Of a stretch of DNA of 64,000 bases, positions 52,910-62,257 are shown in pieces. A program made the translations under genes and the position numbers. The stretch comes from an uncultured Eubacteriales bacterium (GTDB lineage Bacteria; Bacillota; Clostridia; Oscillospirales; Ruminococcaceae). Numbering within the stretch: the stretch's first letter is position 1; each line of letters begins with the position of its first letter. The stretch is taken from assembly GCA_900319075.1 (NCBI GenBank), contig ONMZ01000008.1, forward strand, positions 1 to 64,000, read 5' to 3'. Under the pieces are notes generated by a model. The model did not search any database. It saw only the letters and a program-made list of their open reading frames with translations, and was not told the DNA's origin.

Positions 52910-53977
52910 ATGTCAAGCGAATACAACTGGCAATATGACCTTGAAGAATACATCAAACAGGGCGAGCCTGAGCGTGCTGAAAAAAGCTATGCCTGGCAGA
53001 CTGCTATCGGCTTGCAGGACGTTGACGGCTTAAAAACCTCTGATTATCTTCTCGATACTGCGAAAGAGCACATTGAGGGAAAGATTACAATTGAAGCTGC
53101 CAAGGCCAGGATACAGTCCTATTATGAGCAGCGTGACAAGCGTTCAGAGATTGAGAGCCCAAGCGAGGAAGCGGATAAGGTTTCTGTAAGAATAGCTGAG
53201 CTGCTTTCCGAGAAGACATTTCAGTTCTCTCCTGCAGAGCTTTGCTCGATCCACCGCAGACTTTTCGAGGGTATAATAAAGAAAGCGGGGCAGTTCCGCA
53301 CATATAACATTACAAAAAAAGAATGGGTGCTGAACGGAAATACGGTCTTTTATGCCTCATTTGACAGCATAAAGGAAACACTTGACTACGATTTTGAGCA
53401 GGAGAAGCAGTTTTCCTATCAAGGGATATCTGCCGAACAAGCGGTGAAGCATATCGCAAGATTCACCTCAGGGATATGGCAGATACACCCATTCTGCGAG
53501 GGCAACACAAGGACTACTGCGGTATTTGTCATTAAGTATCTGAAAACGTTTGGATATAATATCAGCAACGAGGTGTTTGCCGCAAATTCCTGGTATTTCA
53601 GGAACGCTCTTGTGCGTGCCAATTATAACGATCTGAAGAATAATATTCATTCCACCACACAATACCTTGATAGGTTTTTTGAAAACCTCATAATAAATGG
53701 AACGAATGAACTAAAGAACCGGCAGCTTCACATTGAATATGAAAAAGCTCAAAGTGCAAATCCTGAGATTTCAAAGTGCAAAAAGTGCACTTTGGAGGAA
53801 ATGGCTATCATTAGCATTATGAAAGATGAGCCAAGCGTCACCCAAAAGAGGATCGCTGAGCTAACAGGCAAGTCCGAGCGTTGGGTTAAGACAAGAACTG
53901 TCGAAATGCAGGAGAAAGGATTGATTTGCAGAGAGAACGGAAAACGAAACGGAAAATGGGTTGTGTTTATTGATTGA
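52910..53977 (+). CDS. Fic-domain AMP-transferase-type protein
   Basis: A 355-residue Fic protein. The core motif is HPFCEGNTRTT, with the catalytic His, the acidic residue and the phosphate-loop Arg present. Residues about 20-75 (SYAWQTAIGLQDVDG, then DTAKEHIEGKITIEAAKARIQ) resemble a VbhA-type antitoxin fused in cis. The C-terminal 75 residues are a winged helix (ISIMKDEPSVTQKRIAELTGKSERWVK). Fic enzymes modify targets with AMP or related groups. The gene lies between duplicated ends of both neighbours and appears to be an insertion. Confidence 0.88.
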   Translation: MSSEYNWQYDLEEYIKQGEPERAEKSYAWQTAIGLQDVDGLKTSDYLLDTAKEHIEGKITIEAAKARIQSYYEQRDKRSEIESPSEEADKVSVRIAELLSEKTFQFSPAELCSIHRRLFEGIIKKAGQFRTYNITKKEWVLNGNTVFYASFDSIKETLDYDFEQEKQFSYQGISAEQAVKHIARFTSGIWQIHPFCEGNTRTTAVFVIKYLKTFGYNISNEVFAANSWYFRNALVRANYNDLKNNIHSTTQYLDRFFENLIINGTNELKNRQLHIEYEKAQSANPEISKCKKCTLEEMAIISIMKDEPSVTQKRIAELTGKSERWVKTRTVEMQEKGLICRENGKRNGKWVVFID

Positions 53978-54161
53978 ATGGTTTTGTAATTGGATAATAA
54001 ATACACTTATCCGGAATACTTATGATTTTTAAACTATAAGATTTTAAATATGATAATAGACGACCCGTCTTTGGATCGGCTTTCAACTTTATTTTACTCA
54101 ATTGGTCTTAATATTTCCAACGCCATCTGCCCCCGATTCTAACTCCATTTACAAACTCCTT

Positions 54162-54252
54162 CCTGTTATAGGAGGCATCCGCTTTTTTATGCTCTGTTTT
54201 TCTTATACCACCCAAGAAAACTTGTTATGTACTCCTCATGGGGAGTGATAAC
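54162..54252 (+). repeat. Fused duplicate junction right of the Fic gene
   Basis: The 26-bp DUF4870 gene end (54162-54187) runs directly into the phosphatase 3' end (54181-54252) through a shared GCTTTTT. The terminator and repeat seen between these two segments on the left are missing. The preceding stretch from 53978 to 54161 holds nothing recognisable. Confidence 0.8.
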
Positions 54253-54765
54253 GTTAATATCCGCATTTATATTTGCTTTTACATGATCTGAAAGAAACTC
54301 TTTGAGCTCATCGGCAGATCTCATATAGTCCCTGACGATGTAATTATCGTCATACCCCAGCGTATAAAGCAGTATTGCGGAAACAACACCTGTTCTGTCC
54401 TTGCCTGCGTTGCAGAAGTATAATACATTTGAATATGAATAGACGATCTTGTCTATTATCTTTTCCATATTTTCATCACACATTTTTATATACGACGCCG
54501 TTACATCTTCCGGATTTGATGGTATCATATTTCCGCCGGTAACAGGCATAGTGAAATAATCAAAGCAGGGATCGTCCTTTAATATGCAGGGTTTGAGAGC
54601 CTGCTCGGATCGTTCACGCAGATCAATTATAGTAAACACGTTTTGATCTTTTAGCCATTGTATCTCGTTTTGGTCAAGAGCAGCAGGTACATCGCTTCTG
54701 ATAAATCTGTTGCTGTTTTCGATCAGTCTGCGAGTGCTTTTGGTGCTTGAAAATAAACTTGCCAT
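54187..54765 (-). CDS. Tyrosine-protein phosphatase
   Basis: A 192-residue phosphatase of the bacterial DSP/PTP type. The CX5R loop is CNAGKDRTG; the general acid region and IIDLRERSE fit lipid/tyrosine phosphatases of the LipA/YbR kind. It is the last gene of the leftward phoH-mutS2 run, five bases after mutS2. Its 3' 70 bases are duplicated at 52583. The substrate may be phosphotyrosine or phosphoinositide. Confidence 0.85.
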   Translation of the reverse strand: MASLFSSTKSTRRLIENSNRFIRSDVPAALDQNEIQWLKDQNVFTIIDLRERSEQALKPCILKDDPCFDYFTMPVTGGNMIPSNPEDVTASYIKMCDENMEKIIDKIVYSYSNVLYFCNAGKDRTGVVSAILLYTLGYDDNYIVRDYMRSADELKEFLSDHVKANINADINVITPHEEYITSFLGWYKKNRA

Positions 54766-54769
54766 ATAC

Positions 54770-57163
54770 TCACTTCAATTCTACTACCGTTACGCCGTCC
54801 TCGCCCTCTCCATAAAGTCCCTTTCTGGAAGACTTTACAGACGGGTGGTGCTTGAGGTGAGACCTTATTGCATTTTTTAAGATCCCCGTTCCCTTGCCGT
54901 GGATTATCGTAACGATGCCCACACCTGACATAACCGCATCGTCAATAAAGCTGTCCACAGCGTATATTCCGTCATCCGCAGCATATCCCCGTATATCCAG
55001 CTCGGTGGATATCTTTCGTGTCATCCTGCTTTCAACGCCCTTGGTGGAAACTGCACCCTGCTTGCTTTTACTTTTGTTTTTATTAGGCTGCTGTTTCTCG
55101 ACAAGTCTTAGCTTGCTTACATCCACCTTGGTTTTCATCACGCCTACCTGGACAAAGCATATACCCTTTGCATCCGGCGGTGTGATAACGATACCGTTTC
55201 TTTTGGCGTCCCAAACAAGCACCCTGTCGCCTTTAACAAGTGCCCGTGGCAGCACATATCCGTCGTCCTTTTCCTCAATAACGGGATTTGCCTGAAGATA
55301 TAATTTATTCATGGTGGACTTTTGCTTGTGCCTTGCGTCTATAGCCTTCTGAGCAAAGTCCTGTTTTTCTTTTTCTTTGCGTATAGCGTCAAGCTCATCT
55401 ACCAGTGCCTGGGATTCTCTTTGAACTCTGCGGACTATTTCCTGTGCCTCAAGCCTTGCTCTTTCAAGTATATCTTCCTTCTCTTTGGAAAACTTTTCTT
55501 TCTCCGCTTCAAGCTCGCCTCTGAGCCGCTGGGCTTCTTTTTTGTAAGAAAGCGCCTGCTCATTGTTCCTTTCAAGCTCTGTCTTGGTTTTTTCAAGGTC
55601 GTCGAGAATATTCTCGAACTTCTTGTTTTCGGAGGATATAAGCGAACTTGCCCGCTTGATTATATCTTCATCTATACCAAGGCTCCTTGAGATCTCAAAA
55701 GCGTTTGATTTGCCGGGAAAGCCGATAACAAGGTTATATGTTGGCCTTAATGTCTCGATGTCAAACTGACAGCTTGCATTTTGCACACCGTCTGTGTCAA
55801 TGGCATACATCTTTATTTCCTGATAGTGTGTAGTCGTAACAAGAGTTGCACCGAAAAGCTTTATCCTGTCAATAATAGATACCGCCAGGGCAGCACCCTC
55901 CACCGGATCTGTACCCGATCCAAGCTCGTCAAGCAGCACAAGGCTTTCGTCATCAGCCTGATCCAGAATAGTCTTTATGGTGCTTATATGTGAGGAGAAA
56001 GTTGAAAGATCGTTTTCGATAGACTGCTGGTCTCCTATGTCTACCAGTACCTTTTTATATATTGAGATCCTGCTTCCGTCTCCTGCCGGTATCATCAGTC
56101 CGCACATTGTCATAAGAGTAAGCAGACCCACGGTTTTAAGTACAACTGTCTTACCGCCTGTATTCGGACCGGTGATAACAAGGACCGTGTAATCCTCACC
56201 GATAGAAAAGTTCACAGGTACAACTTTTTTGGGGTCGATAAGCGGGTGCCTTGCTTTATTAAGTACAATAACGCCGTCGTCGCTTATTGAAGGCTCCATC
56301 GCCTTCATGTCAGCAGCAAGATTTGCCTTTGAAAAATAAAGATCAAGCTGACAGATCGCCTTGTAGCTTGAAATAATCTGCTCTTTGAGCTGAGCACATT
56401 CCATTGAAAATTCACTTATAATGCGGTGGATCTCATCCTGTTCCTGTCCTGCAAGTATGCGTATGTCGTTGTTTGCCTCAACAACGCTCATAGGCTCTAT
56501 GAACAAAGTAGATCCTGTTGAGGATATGTCGTGTACAAGGCCGCTGATATTCGATTTGAATTCACGCTTTACAGGAACAACAAATCTGCCGTCACGCATT
56601 GTGACGATGGATTCCTGCATATATTTTTTCCCTTCGCTTGATTTTATCATCTTGTCAAGGGACTCTCTTATGGAGAGCTGTGCCCGTGATATTTTTCTTC
56701 GTATGCTCCTAAGCTCCGGGCTTGCGTCGTCCGAAAGACTGTTTTCGTCTATAATGGCGGTGTTAAGTCTCTTTAAAAGGCTGCCTTGTGGGAACAGGCT
56801 CTCAAAAAGATAGCTAAGCTTCGTTTCTTTGTCCTGCAGCTGATCGAACCACTTGCAAAGCACATCGGTCTGAGCAAGCACACGTCTTATCTCAATAAGC
56901 TCTTTGATCGAAAGTGTGCCGCCCTGATCCGCCCTCATTACGATCGCACTTATATCCTGTACCTTGTAAAATCCCGGAGTACCATAGCGAACTGTAAGCT
57001 GAAAGGTCTGAGAAGTCTTTGCGATCTCTTCCTTTACGGTGTCGATATCTGTCTGCGGTTCTATCTCAAGGGCAAGCTCCCTTGACTTGGGCACTGTACA
57101 TTTTGCCGAGAGCATTTCCAGTATTTTATGTAATTCAAGTGCCTGGTAATTAGTGTTTTCCAT
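54770..57163 (-). CDS. mutS2: Endonuclease MutS2
   Basis: A 797-residue MutS2. It lacks the mismatch-recognition domain of MutS and has the clamp/lever helices, an ATPase with GPNTGGKT, LDELGSGTDP and TTTHYQEIK, a long coiled coil (about 510-620) and a C-terminal Smr nuclease domain (ELDIRGYAADD, HGKGTGIL). It suppresses recombination and rescues collided ribosomes in Firmicutes. It lies ten bases after recO. Confidence 0.94.
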   Translation of the reverse strand: MENTNYQALELHKILEMLSAKCTVPKSRELALEIEPQTDIDTVKEEIAKTSQTFQLTVRYGTPGFYKVQDISAIVMRADQGGTLSIKELIEIRRVLAQTDVLCKWFDQLQDKETKLSYLFESLFPQGSLLKRLNTAIIDENSLSDDASPELRSIRRKISRAQLSIRESLDKMIKSSEGKKYMQESIVTMRDGRFVVPVKREFKSNISGLVHDISSTGSTLFIEPMSVVEANNDIRILAGQEQDEIHRIISEFSMECAQLKEQIISSYKAICQLDLYFSKANLAADMKAMEPSISDDGVIVLNKARHPLIDPKKVVPVNFSIGEDYTVLVITGPNTGGKTVVLKTVGLLTLMTMCGLMIPAGDGSRISIYKKVLVDIGDQQSIENDLSTFSSHISTIKTILDQADDESLVLLDELGSGTDPVEGAALAVSIIDRIKLFGATLVTTTHYQEIKMYAIDTDGVQNASCQFDIETLRPTYNLVIGFPGKSNAFEISRSLGIDEDIIKRASSLISSENKKFENILDDLEKTKTELERNNEQALSYKKEAQRLRGELEAEKEKFSKEKEDILERARLEAQEIVRRVQRESQALVDELDAIRKEKEKQDFAQKAIDARHKQKSTMNKLYLQANPVIEEKDDGYVLPRALVKGDRVLVWDAKRNGIVITPPDAKGICFVQVGVMKTKVDVSKLRLVEKQQPNKNKSKSKQGAVSTKGVESRMTRKISTELDIRGYAADDGIYAVDSFIDDAVMSGVGIVTIIHGKGTGILKNAIRSHLKHHPSVKSSRKGLYGEGEDGVTVVELK

Positions 57164-57172
57164 TTTTAACTC

Positions 57173-57925
57173 CTAAATATTCTTATAATAGTCCAAAGAT
57201 GTAAATCTGTTTTTGAAAACATATGCCACAAATGATTCCGTGAAAGCAGTCAGCTTTTTAAGATAACGATCGCTGATCTTAAAATAAAAAAGCTTTTCAA
57301 ATTCACTAAGGGCAATAAATCTGATAATATATAAAAGGGTCTTATCCAAAATAGTATCGCTGGTATTGTCGTCGGAACAGTAGCAATCGTCGCAGTAAAG
57401 CTTGTTTGATATAAAATCAAAATGCATCCTGTCATCCTCGTATTTATAACAATTAGCGCATCCCACAAGATCCGGCCTAAGACCTATCTCGCAGGGGAGC
57501 CTTAATTCAAAAACGCATTTTAAAAGATCGTTGTCCATTTTTGAATTGTCAAGAAAATACAGCGTGTTCAGGGTCAGTCTTAAAACGTCATGATACCCCG
57601 ATTGTTCTGTGCGTGAATAAAGCAAAAGCTCGCTGAAATATGAGGCAAGCGCAGTCTTTTTTATGTCCAGTCTGATGTTATAGAACGAGCGCAAAAGCTC
57701 GCTGCTGTTAAGATAATACTGGGTCTGTCCTCCGGGATTTTTCTTTTCATCCAGACAAAGCGACGAGTAAGAAAAAAGCTGGGTGCTTGCAGAGTTTTTG
57801 ACACTTTTCTGTCCTCCCCGCACAAGAATATCTATAACGCCTTTTTCGGCAGTAAGCACACTTATAGACTTATTTATTTCCCCAACGTTTTTTTCTTTCA
57901 GTACAAGGCATTTCAGAGTCTGCAT
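57173..57925 (-). CDS. recO: DNA repair protein RecO
   Basis: A 250-residue RecO with an N-terminal OB fold (KCLVLKEKNVGEINKSISVLT, quoted in part) and a zinc site (GCANCYK...CDDCYC) in the helical C-terminal half. It helps load RecA on gaps. The start ATG lies inside the small YqzL-like frame upstream, and the gene order with era is conserved. Confidence 0.9.
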   Translation of the reverse strand: MQTLKCLVLKEKNVGEINKSISVLTAEKGVIDILVRGGQKSVKNSASTQLFSYSSLCLDEKKNPGGQTQYYLNSSELLRSFYNIRLDIKKTALASYFSELLLYSRTEQSGYHDVLRLTLNTLYFLDNSKMDNDLLKCVFELRLPCEIGLRPDLVGCANCYKYEDDRMHFDFISNKLYCDDCYCSDDNTSDTILDKTLLYIIRFIALSEFEKLFYFKISDRYLKKLTAFTESFVAYVFKNRFTSLDYYKNI

Positions 57926-58007
57926 TTTCTTTGCCTCTTTTCGATCTTGCGTAATTTATATAATCACAAATTTTTCCGCTTTCAAAAAACCTGTCCCATT
58001 CATCCAT
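57870..58007 (-). CDS. yqzL: YqzL-like small protein
   Basis: A 45-residue frame beginning MDEWDRFFESGKICDYINYARSKRG, with AAAGGCGG seven bases before its ATG. Position (between era and recO) and the pattern of W..F..SG...DY..Y match the tiny YqzL family. The last 18 codons overlap recO, so the tail may be non-conserved. Too short for most gene finders. Confidence 0.6.
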   Translation of the reverse strand: MDEWDRFFESGKICDYINYARSKRGKENADSEMPCTERKKRWGNK

Positions 58008-58092
58008 GCAAATACCGCCTTTCGTATTAGCTAAAACTATTATTTGCATCTGACAGATTTATTATAAGCGGAAATAATTAGTTTGATATTTC

Positions 58093-58995
58093 TTATTCAA
58101 GACCAAAGTTTCTGATTGCACCTTCACGGTTTCTCCAGCCTTCTTTGACCTTGACCCAGCATTGAAGATTGACCTTTATCATAAAAAAGTCTTCAAGATC
58201 CTTTCTTGCTTCGCTGCCGATCTTTTCTAACATAGAGCCCTTCTTTCCGATAAGGATACCCTTGTGAGATTCCTTTTCGCAATAGATAGTTGCCCTTACG
58301 TCCATTATAGGATCTCCCTGTTTCGATTCACGCTCGTTTACCGATTCGATGGTAACGGCAATACCGTGGGGGACTTCCTCGCTAAGGTCGTTAAGAGCCT
58401 TTTCACGAATCATCTCAGCCATAAGCACCCGCTCCGGCTGATCGGTAAATTTATCATCGGGGAAGTAGTGTGGACCCTCAGCAGCAAGCTTTGTCAGAGT
58501 ATCCATTAAAATGTCCAGCCCGTCATTTTCAAGTACACTGACCGGGATCACCTCGGTGAAATCATAAAGCTCCGTATACCGGGACAATTTTTCTATAAGA
58601 GCGTCCTTTTTGTCCAGAAGGTCGATCTTATTAAGTACAAGTATTACCTTGTCGTTCTTTTTGAAGTTTTTGATAAGATCCTTTTCGCTTTGAGATATCT
58701 CCTTGGAACAGTCGCAGACCATAAGCAGTATCTCCGCATCTGCTACACTTTCGCTTACGGTTTTAAGCATATGCTCGGAAAGCTTGTTCACAGCCTTGTG
58801 CATTCCCGGAGTATCTATAAATACAAACTGGGTCTCAGCCTTTGTGAGAACACCGGTTATTTTTGTCCTTGTAGTCTGCGGTTTATTGCTTACAGCAGCG
58901 ATCTTCTCTCCCACAAGTGCGTTGAGAAGAGATGACTTTCCGGCATTTGCTCTGCCTACGATAGTAATAAATGCGTTTTTACTTTTTTCACTCAT
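58093..58995 (-). CDS. era: GTPase Era
   Basis: A 300-residue GTPase that matures 16S rRNA and the small subunit. G1 is GRANAGKSSL, G3 DTPGMH, G4 NKIDLL, and the C-terminal KH domain has GILIGKKGSMLEKIG. Era overlaps the end of the dgkA gene by eight bases. Length and motifs are normal. Confidence 0.96.
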   Translation of the reverse strand: MSEKSKNAFITIVGRANAGKSSLLNALVGEKIAAVSNKPQTTRTKITGVLTKAETQFVFIDTPGMHKAVNKLSEHMLKTVSESVADAEILLMVCDCSKEISQSEKDLIKNFKKNDKVILVLNKIDLLDKKDALIEKLSRYTELYDFTEVIPVSVLENDGLDILMDTLTKLAAEGPHYFPDDKFTDQPERVLMAEMIREKALNDLSEEVPHGIAVTIESVNERESKQGDPIMDVRATIYCEKESHKGILIGKKGSMLEKIGSEARKDLEDFFMIKVNLQCWVKVKEGWRNREGAIRNFGLE

Positions 58996-59470
58996 TTTTC
59001 TTCTTACCCTTTGTTGATAAAATCCAGATCACCCATGCCACAAGTGACACTATAAGAAATATTAAAGAGATCACGTGGCTTGAATAGTAATCATATATCC
59101 TTGAAAAGACCGAGGTATCCCAGAATATCAAGATACCTGTGATAAATGCAGCGACAGACACAATAAGGACAGCAGCCGCCGCACAGTCCTTAGCTGTCTT
59201 TGCTCTGCTGTCTTTTTTGCCGCCGCAGGCCATATCGCACGCATTTTCGATGGCTGTGTTAAAAAGCTCTGCTGAAATGACCAAAGCTATACAAATAAAC
59301 ACAACTGCCTTTTGAGAGGCTCTTAGGTCGTAAAACCCATACATAAAGCATATAACGTAAATAGCCGCACCAATGTGGAAACGCATATTACGTTCTGTTC
59401 TTATGCATCCTATAAAACCTGAAAATGCGTATACAAAACCTTTAAAAAACTTTTTCAGATTATGTGTCAT
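58988..59470 (-). CDS. dgkA: Diacylglycerol/undecaprenol kinase
   Basis: A 160-residue integral membrane kinase. The motif AELFNTAIENACD (ExxNTAxE) is the active site; helices before and after it span the membrane, and a C-terminal pair of extra helices (residues about 100-150) extends beyond the usual 120-130. In Gram-positives it phosphorylates undecaprenol. The start ATG 59470 overlaps the ybeY end. The order ybeY-dgkA-era is standard. Confidence 0.9.
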   Translation of the reverse strand: MTHNLKKFFKGFVYAFSGFIGCIRTERNMRFHIGAAIYVICFMYGFYDLRASQKAVVFICIALVISAELFNTAIENACDMACGGKKDSRAKTAKDCAAAAVLIVSVAAFITGILIFWDTSVFSRIYDYYSSHVISLIFLIVSLVAWVIWILSTKGKKKNE

Positions 59471-59975
59471 TATGTTCGTGCTCGCCAATAAACGATGCAT
59501 CTCTGGATATACCCAGATTGCCGAGTATAGCCTCTTCTTTCTCACGCATGATACGCTCTTTAAGCGAGCTTTCTTCGTGATCGTACCCTATAAGATGCAG
59601 CATAGAATGTACTGTTAAAAATCCGATCTCTCTTTCAAGAGAATGATCGTAAATCTCTGCCTGACGGAATGCAGTTTCAAGACTTATCACAATATCTCCC
59701 AAAAGATATGCCCCTGTTTCACGGTCAAGGTCATACTTACCGTTTTCACCTAAAGGGAAGGAGAGAACGTCGGTTGATCTGTCGATCTTTCTGTGTTCAA
59801 GATTGAGCTTGTGTATCTGTTCATCGTCAACGAAAGAAACGGACACCTCATAGCTGTCTGTATACCCCTCATACTCCAAAACGGCATGGCAGCAGCGCCT
59901 TATAAGCATCCTGATGCCCACGGGGACTTTGATCTGAGTCTGATCGTTTGTTATTGAGACCTTTACCTTACTCAT
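59460..59975 (-). CDS. ybeY: Endoribonuclease YbeY
   Basis: A 171-residue metallo-endonuclease that processes the 3' end of 16S rRNA. HSMLHLIGYDHEE gives the three zinc-binding histidines, and STDVLSFPLGE precedes it. It overlaps phoH by eight bases. Confidence 0.94.
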   Translation of the reverse strand: MSKVKVSITNDQTQIKVPVGIRMLIRRCCHAVLEYEGYTDSYEVSVSFVDDEQIHKLNLEHRKIDRSTDVLSFPLGENGKYDLDRETGAYLLGDIVISLETAFRQAEIYDHSLEREIGFLTVHSMLHLIGYDHEESSLKERIMREKEEAILGNLGISRDASFIGEHEHNDT

Positions 59976-60939
59976 TACTGTTCACATTCCTTTTATTATA
60001 TTTTTCATATGCCATGATAATATCCTGCACCAGTTTGTGGCGTACAACATCATTCTGACCAAATCGGCATATTCCAATATCGTCAATATCTTTTAATATA
60101 TTCATCGCCTGGATAAGTCCCGATCTTTTGTTGTCCGGCAGGTCGATCTGGGTAATATCTCCGGTGATAACGATCCTTGAATTGAAGCCAAGCCGTGTAA
60201 GAAACATTTTCATTTGCTCCTGAGTGGTGTTTTGTGCCTCATCAAGTATTATAAACGAGTCATCAAGCGTTCGTCCACGCATATATGCCAAAGGAGCCAC
60301 CTCGATACACCCACGCTCCTGCTGCTTGACAAATGTATCCGGACCAAGCATCTCAAACAAAGCGTCGTACAAAGGTCTGAGGTATGGATCGACTTTGTTC
60401 TGGAGATCTCCCGGAAGAAATCCGAGCTTTTCACCTGCCTCAACAGCAGGCCTTGTAAGAATGATCTTTTCCACCTCGTGGCTTTTAAATGCCTTTACAG
60501 CCATCGCAACTGCAAGATAGGTCTTTCCCGTACCTGCCGGCCCCACACCCAGAACGATAGTCTTGTCTTTTATTGCCTGGATATATTTTTTCTGACCGAG
60601 AGTTTTTGGCTTTACCACCTTACCGGAAACAGTAACACATATACCCCCCTCGGACATTTTGCTCACTTCATAATTTCTTCCTTCACGAACAAGAGAGAAA
60701 ACGTAACGGATCGTTGTTTCGTTGAGAGTCTCGCCCTTTTCTATAAGACCGATAAGTGAGTTTATGGCTTCACAGGCATTGAATACACCCTTTTCTTCTC
60801 CGGAAACGGTGATCTTATCTCCACGGCCGAGGATCACAACAGAGTATTCTTTCTGTATAAGATTAACGTTTTCATCGTAGTTTCCGAACAGGCTTAGTAT
60901 AGTTTCGATTTTGTCTGCTTTAATCTCTTTTTGAATCAT
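59968..60939 (-). CDS. phoH: PhoH-family ATPase
   Basis: A 323-residue P-loop protein with an N-terminal KH-like region and the ATPase core: GPAGTGKTYLAVAMAV, ILTRPAVEAGEKLGFLPGD, and IILDEAQNTT. It is thought to act in RNA metabolism with YbeY. It has its own sigma-A promoter at 60989-61017 and leads the eight-gene leftward unit. Confidence 0.93.
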   Translation of the reverse strand: MIQKEIKADKIETILSLFGNYDENVNLIQKEYSVVILGRGDKITVSGEEKGVFNACEAINSLIGLIEKGETLNETTIRYVFSLVREGRNYEVSKMSEGGICVTVSGKVVKPKTLGQKKYIQAIKDKTIVLGVGPAGTGKTYLAVAMAVKAFKSHEVEKIILTRPAVEAGEKLGFLPGDLQNKVDPYLRPLYDALFEMLGPDTFVKQQERGCIEVAPLAYMRGRTLDDSFIILDEAQNTTQEQMKMFLTRLGFNSRIVITGDITQIDLPDNKRSGLIQAMNILKDIDDIGICRFGQNDVVRHKLVQDIIMAYEKYNKRNVNSNE

Positions 60940-60988
60940 TTGAAAATCCTTTTTTTACCAATTTAAGATTCTATTATAATCCTTAGAT

Positions 60989-61017
60989 ATTATATCACGT
61001 TTTTTTCACGATTGCAA
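60989..61017 (-). promoter_or_regulatory. Sigma-A promoter of the phoH operon
   Basis: TTGCAA and TATAAT on the minus strand with a 17-base spacer, 50 bases before phoH. Confidence 0.7.
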
Positions 61018-61045
61018 TAAAAAATGATATATTTTGCACATAATT

Positions 61046-62257
61046 TTACTGTTTTTTTATAAAAAAAGCTGCTTCCTCACATATGTTTCCATACAATTTG
61101 TAAATTACCTTTATTTTCACACTGTCTTTTTCAATTGTTTTTTCCTCTTTCTTTTCGAGTATCTTATATCCTTTCAGAAAATTGCTTTCATACTTTTTTA
61201 TTTTTTCCATAGTCAGCTCCTCTGCCTGCTTTGCCGAATACCTGACCGGTTTATGATCGTATTCTCTGAGCTCAAGGGTCTTTATCCCCACCGGTATTTC
61301 ATAACCGTTGATTTGGGGACAGGAAAGTGTTGTATCCGAATAATAGTTTCCGGTTTTATCTTTAAAGAACAAGGGGATATCTGCCGAGAAAAGATGTAAA
61401 TACCTTTGTTTTATTATTTTCCCCGTTTCTTTCTTTACAATGCCGTCCAGCTTTTGTTCAAAGCTTACCTCCCGGTGAAATGTCCCCTCAATGGTACCCA
61501 TTGACCTGGTGTATCTGGTTGTTATATCCTTTTCCCCTTTTTCGTTTGTTTTTCCGGGATTTTCAATGTCAATTTTGCCGCTGACGATTATATCGCCCTT
61601 CTTTACACCGTTTCCAACGCCTATCATAAGCTTTCCGTCAAGCACAAGCACCTTGTCTATTGTTGCGTTTTCAGATGCTATAAGGTTAGTGGGAAATCTG
61701 CTGTAGCTGCCTTCTGCCTTGGGGATCGTCTTTACAACATCGATCACAAGGCTGTTTCCTTTGCGTGTTATACCTGCCCAGCTTATGCCCTCGACCTTCT
61801 GTTTGAGCGATCTTTCCACCTCCACAAGAGTTATCCCCGGGATATATGTCCCTGCCTTTACCCCCTCTTCGTTTAAAACGTGTATTACCCTGCTTTTGAT
61901 CTGTTCATCATCTGTCATTACATCTATGCGGATTACGATATTTTTCAGATAGATCACAGCAAGACCGAAAATAATAAGTGAGATTATCAGCGCTGGTCTT
62001 TTTTTCAATCGCTTTGCCGCTCTGATAATATCTCCCTCGCACTTGGTCTCACATATGTATCCAAGATCGCTGCATATCTTTTTTATCTGTTTATCATAAA
62101 TTCCGGACAGCGTCAGATATACGGTGCCGTTTTTTTCCTGCATTTGTCTTGGATAGATCTTTTCCGACCGCAATGCCTTGTAAAAAACCTGAATGTTATC
62201 GCATTTTATCTCATAACTTCTGCACATGAAGGGAGTCTTATTACTGTGTCTTTTCAT
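61046..62257 (-). CDS. yqfD: Sporulation protein YqfD
   Basis: A 403-residue protein with a cytoplasmic N-terminus, one helix near residues 90-110 (ALIISLIIFGLAVIYLKNIV) and an extracytoplasmic domain containing GTYIPGITLVEVERSLKQ and WAGITRKGNSLVIDV. These match YqfD, needed in the mother cell for engulfment-stage spore formation. Its ATG overlaps the yqfC stop. Confidence 0.9.
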   Translation of the reverse strand: MKRHSNKTPFMCRSYEIKCDNIQVFYKALRSEKIYPRQMQEKNGTVYLTLSGIYDKQIKKICSDLGYICETKCEGDIIRAAKRLKKRPALIISLIIFGLAVIYLKNIVIRIDVMTDDEQIKSRVIHVLNEEGVKAGTYIPGITLVEVERSLKQKVEGISWAGITRKGNSLVIDVVKTIPKAEGSYSRFPTNLIASENATIDKVLVLDGKLMIGVGNGVKKGDIIVSGKIDIENPGKTNEKGEKDITTRYTRSMGTIEGTFHREVSFEQKLDGIVKKETGKIIKQRYLHLFSADIPLFFKDKTGNYYSDTTLSCPQINGYEIPVGIKTLELREYDHKPVRYSAKQAEELTMEKIKKYESNFLKGYKILEKKEEKTIEKDSVKIKVIYKLYGNICEEAAFFIKKQ

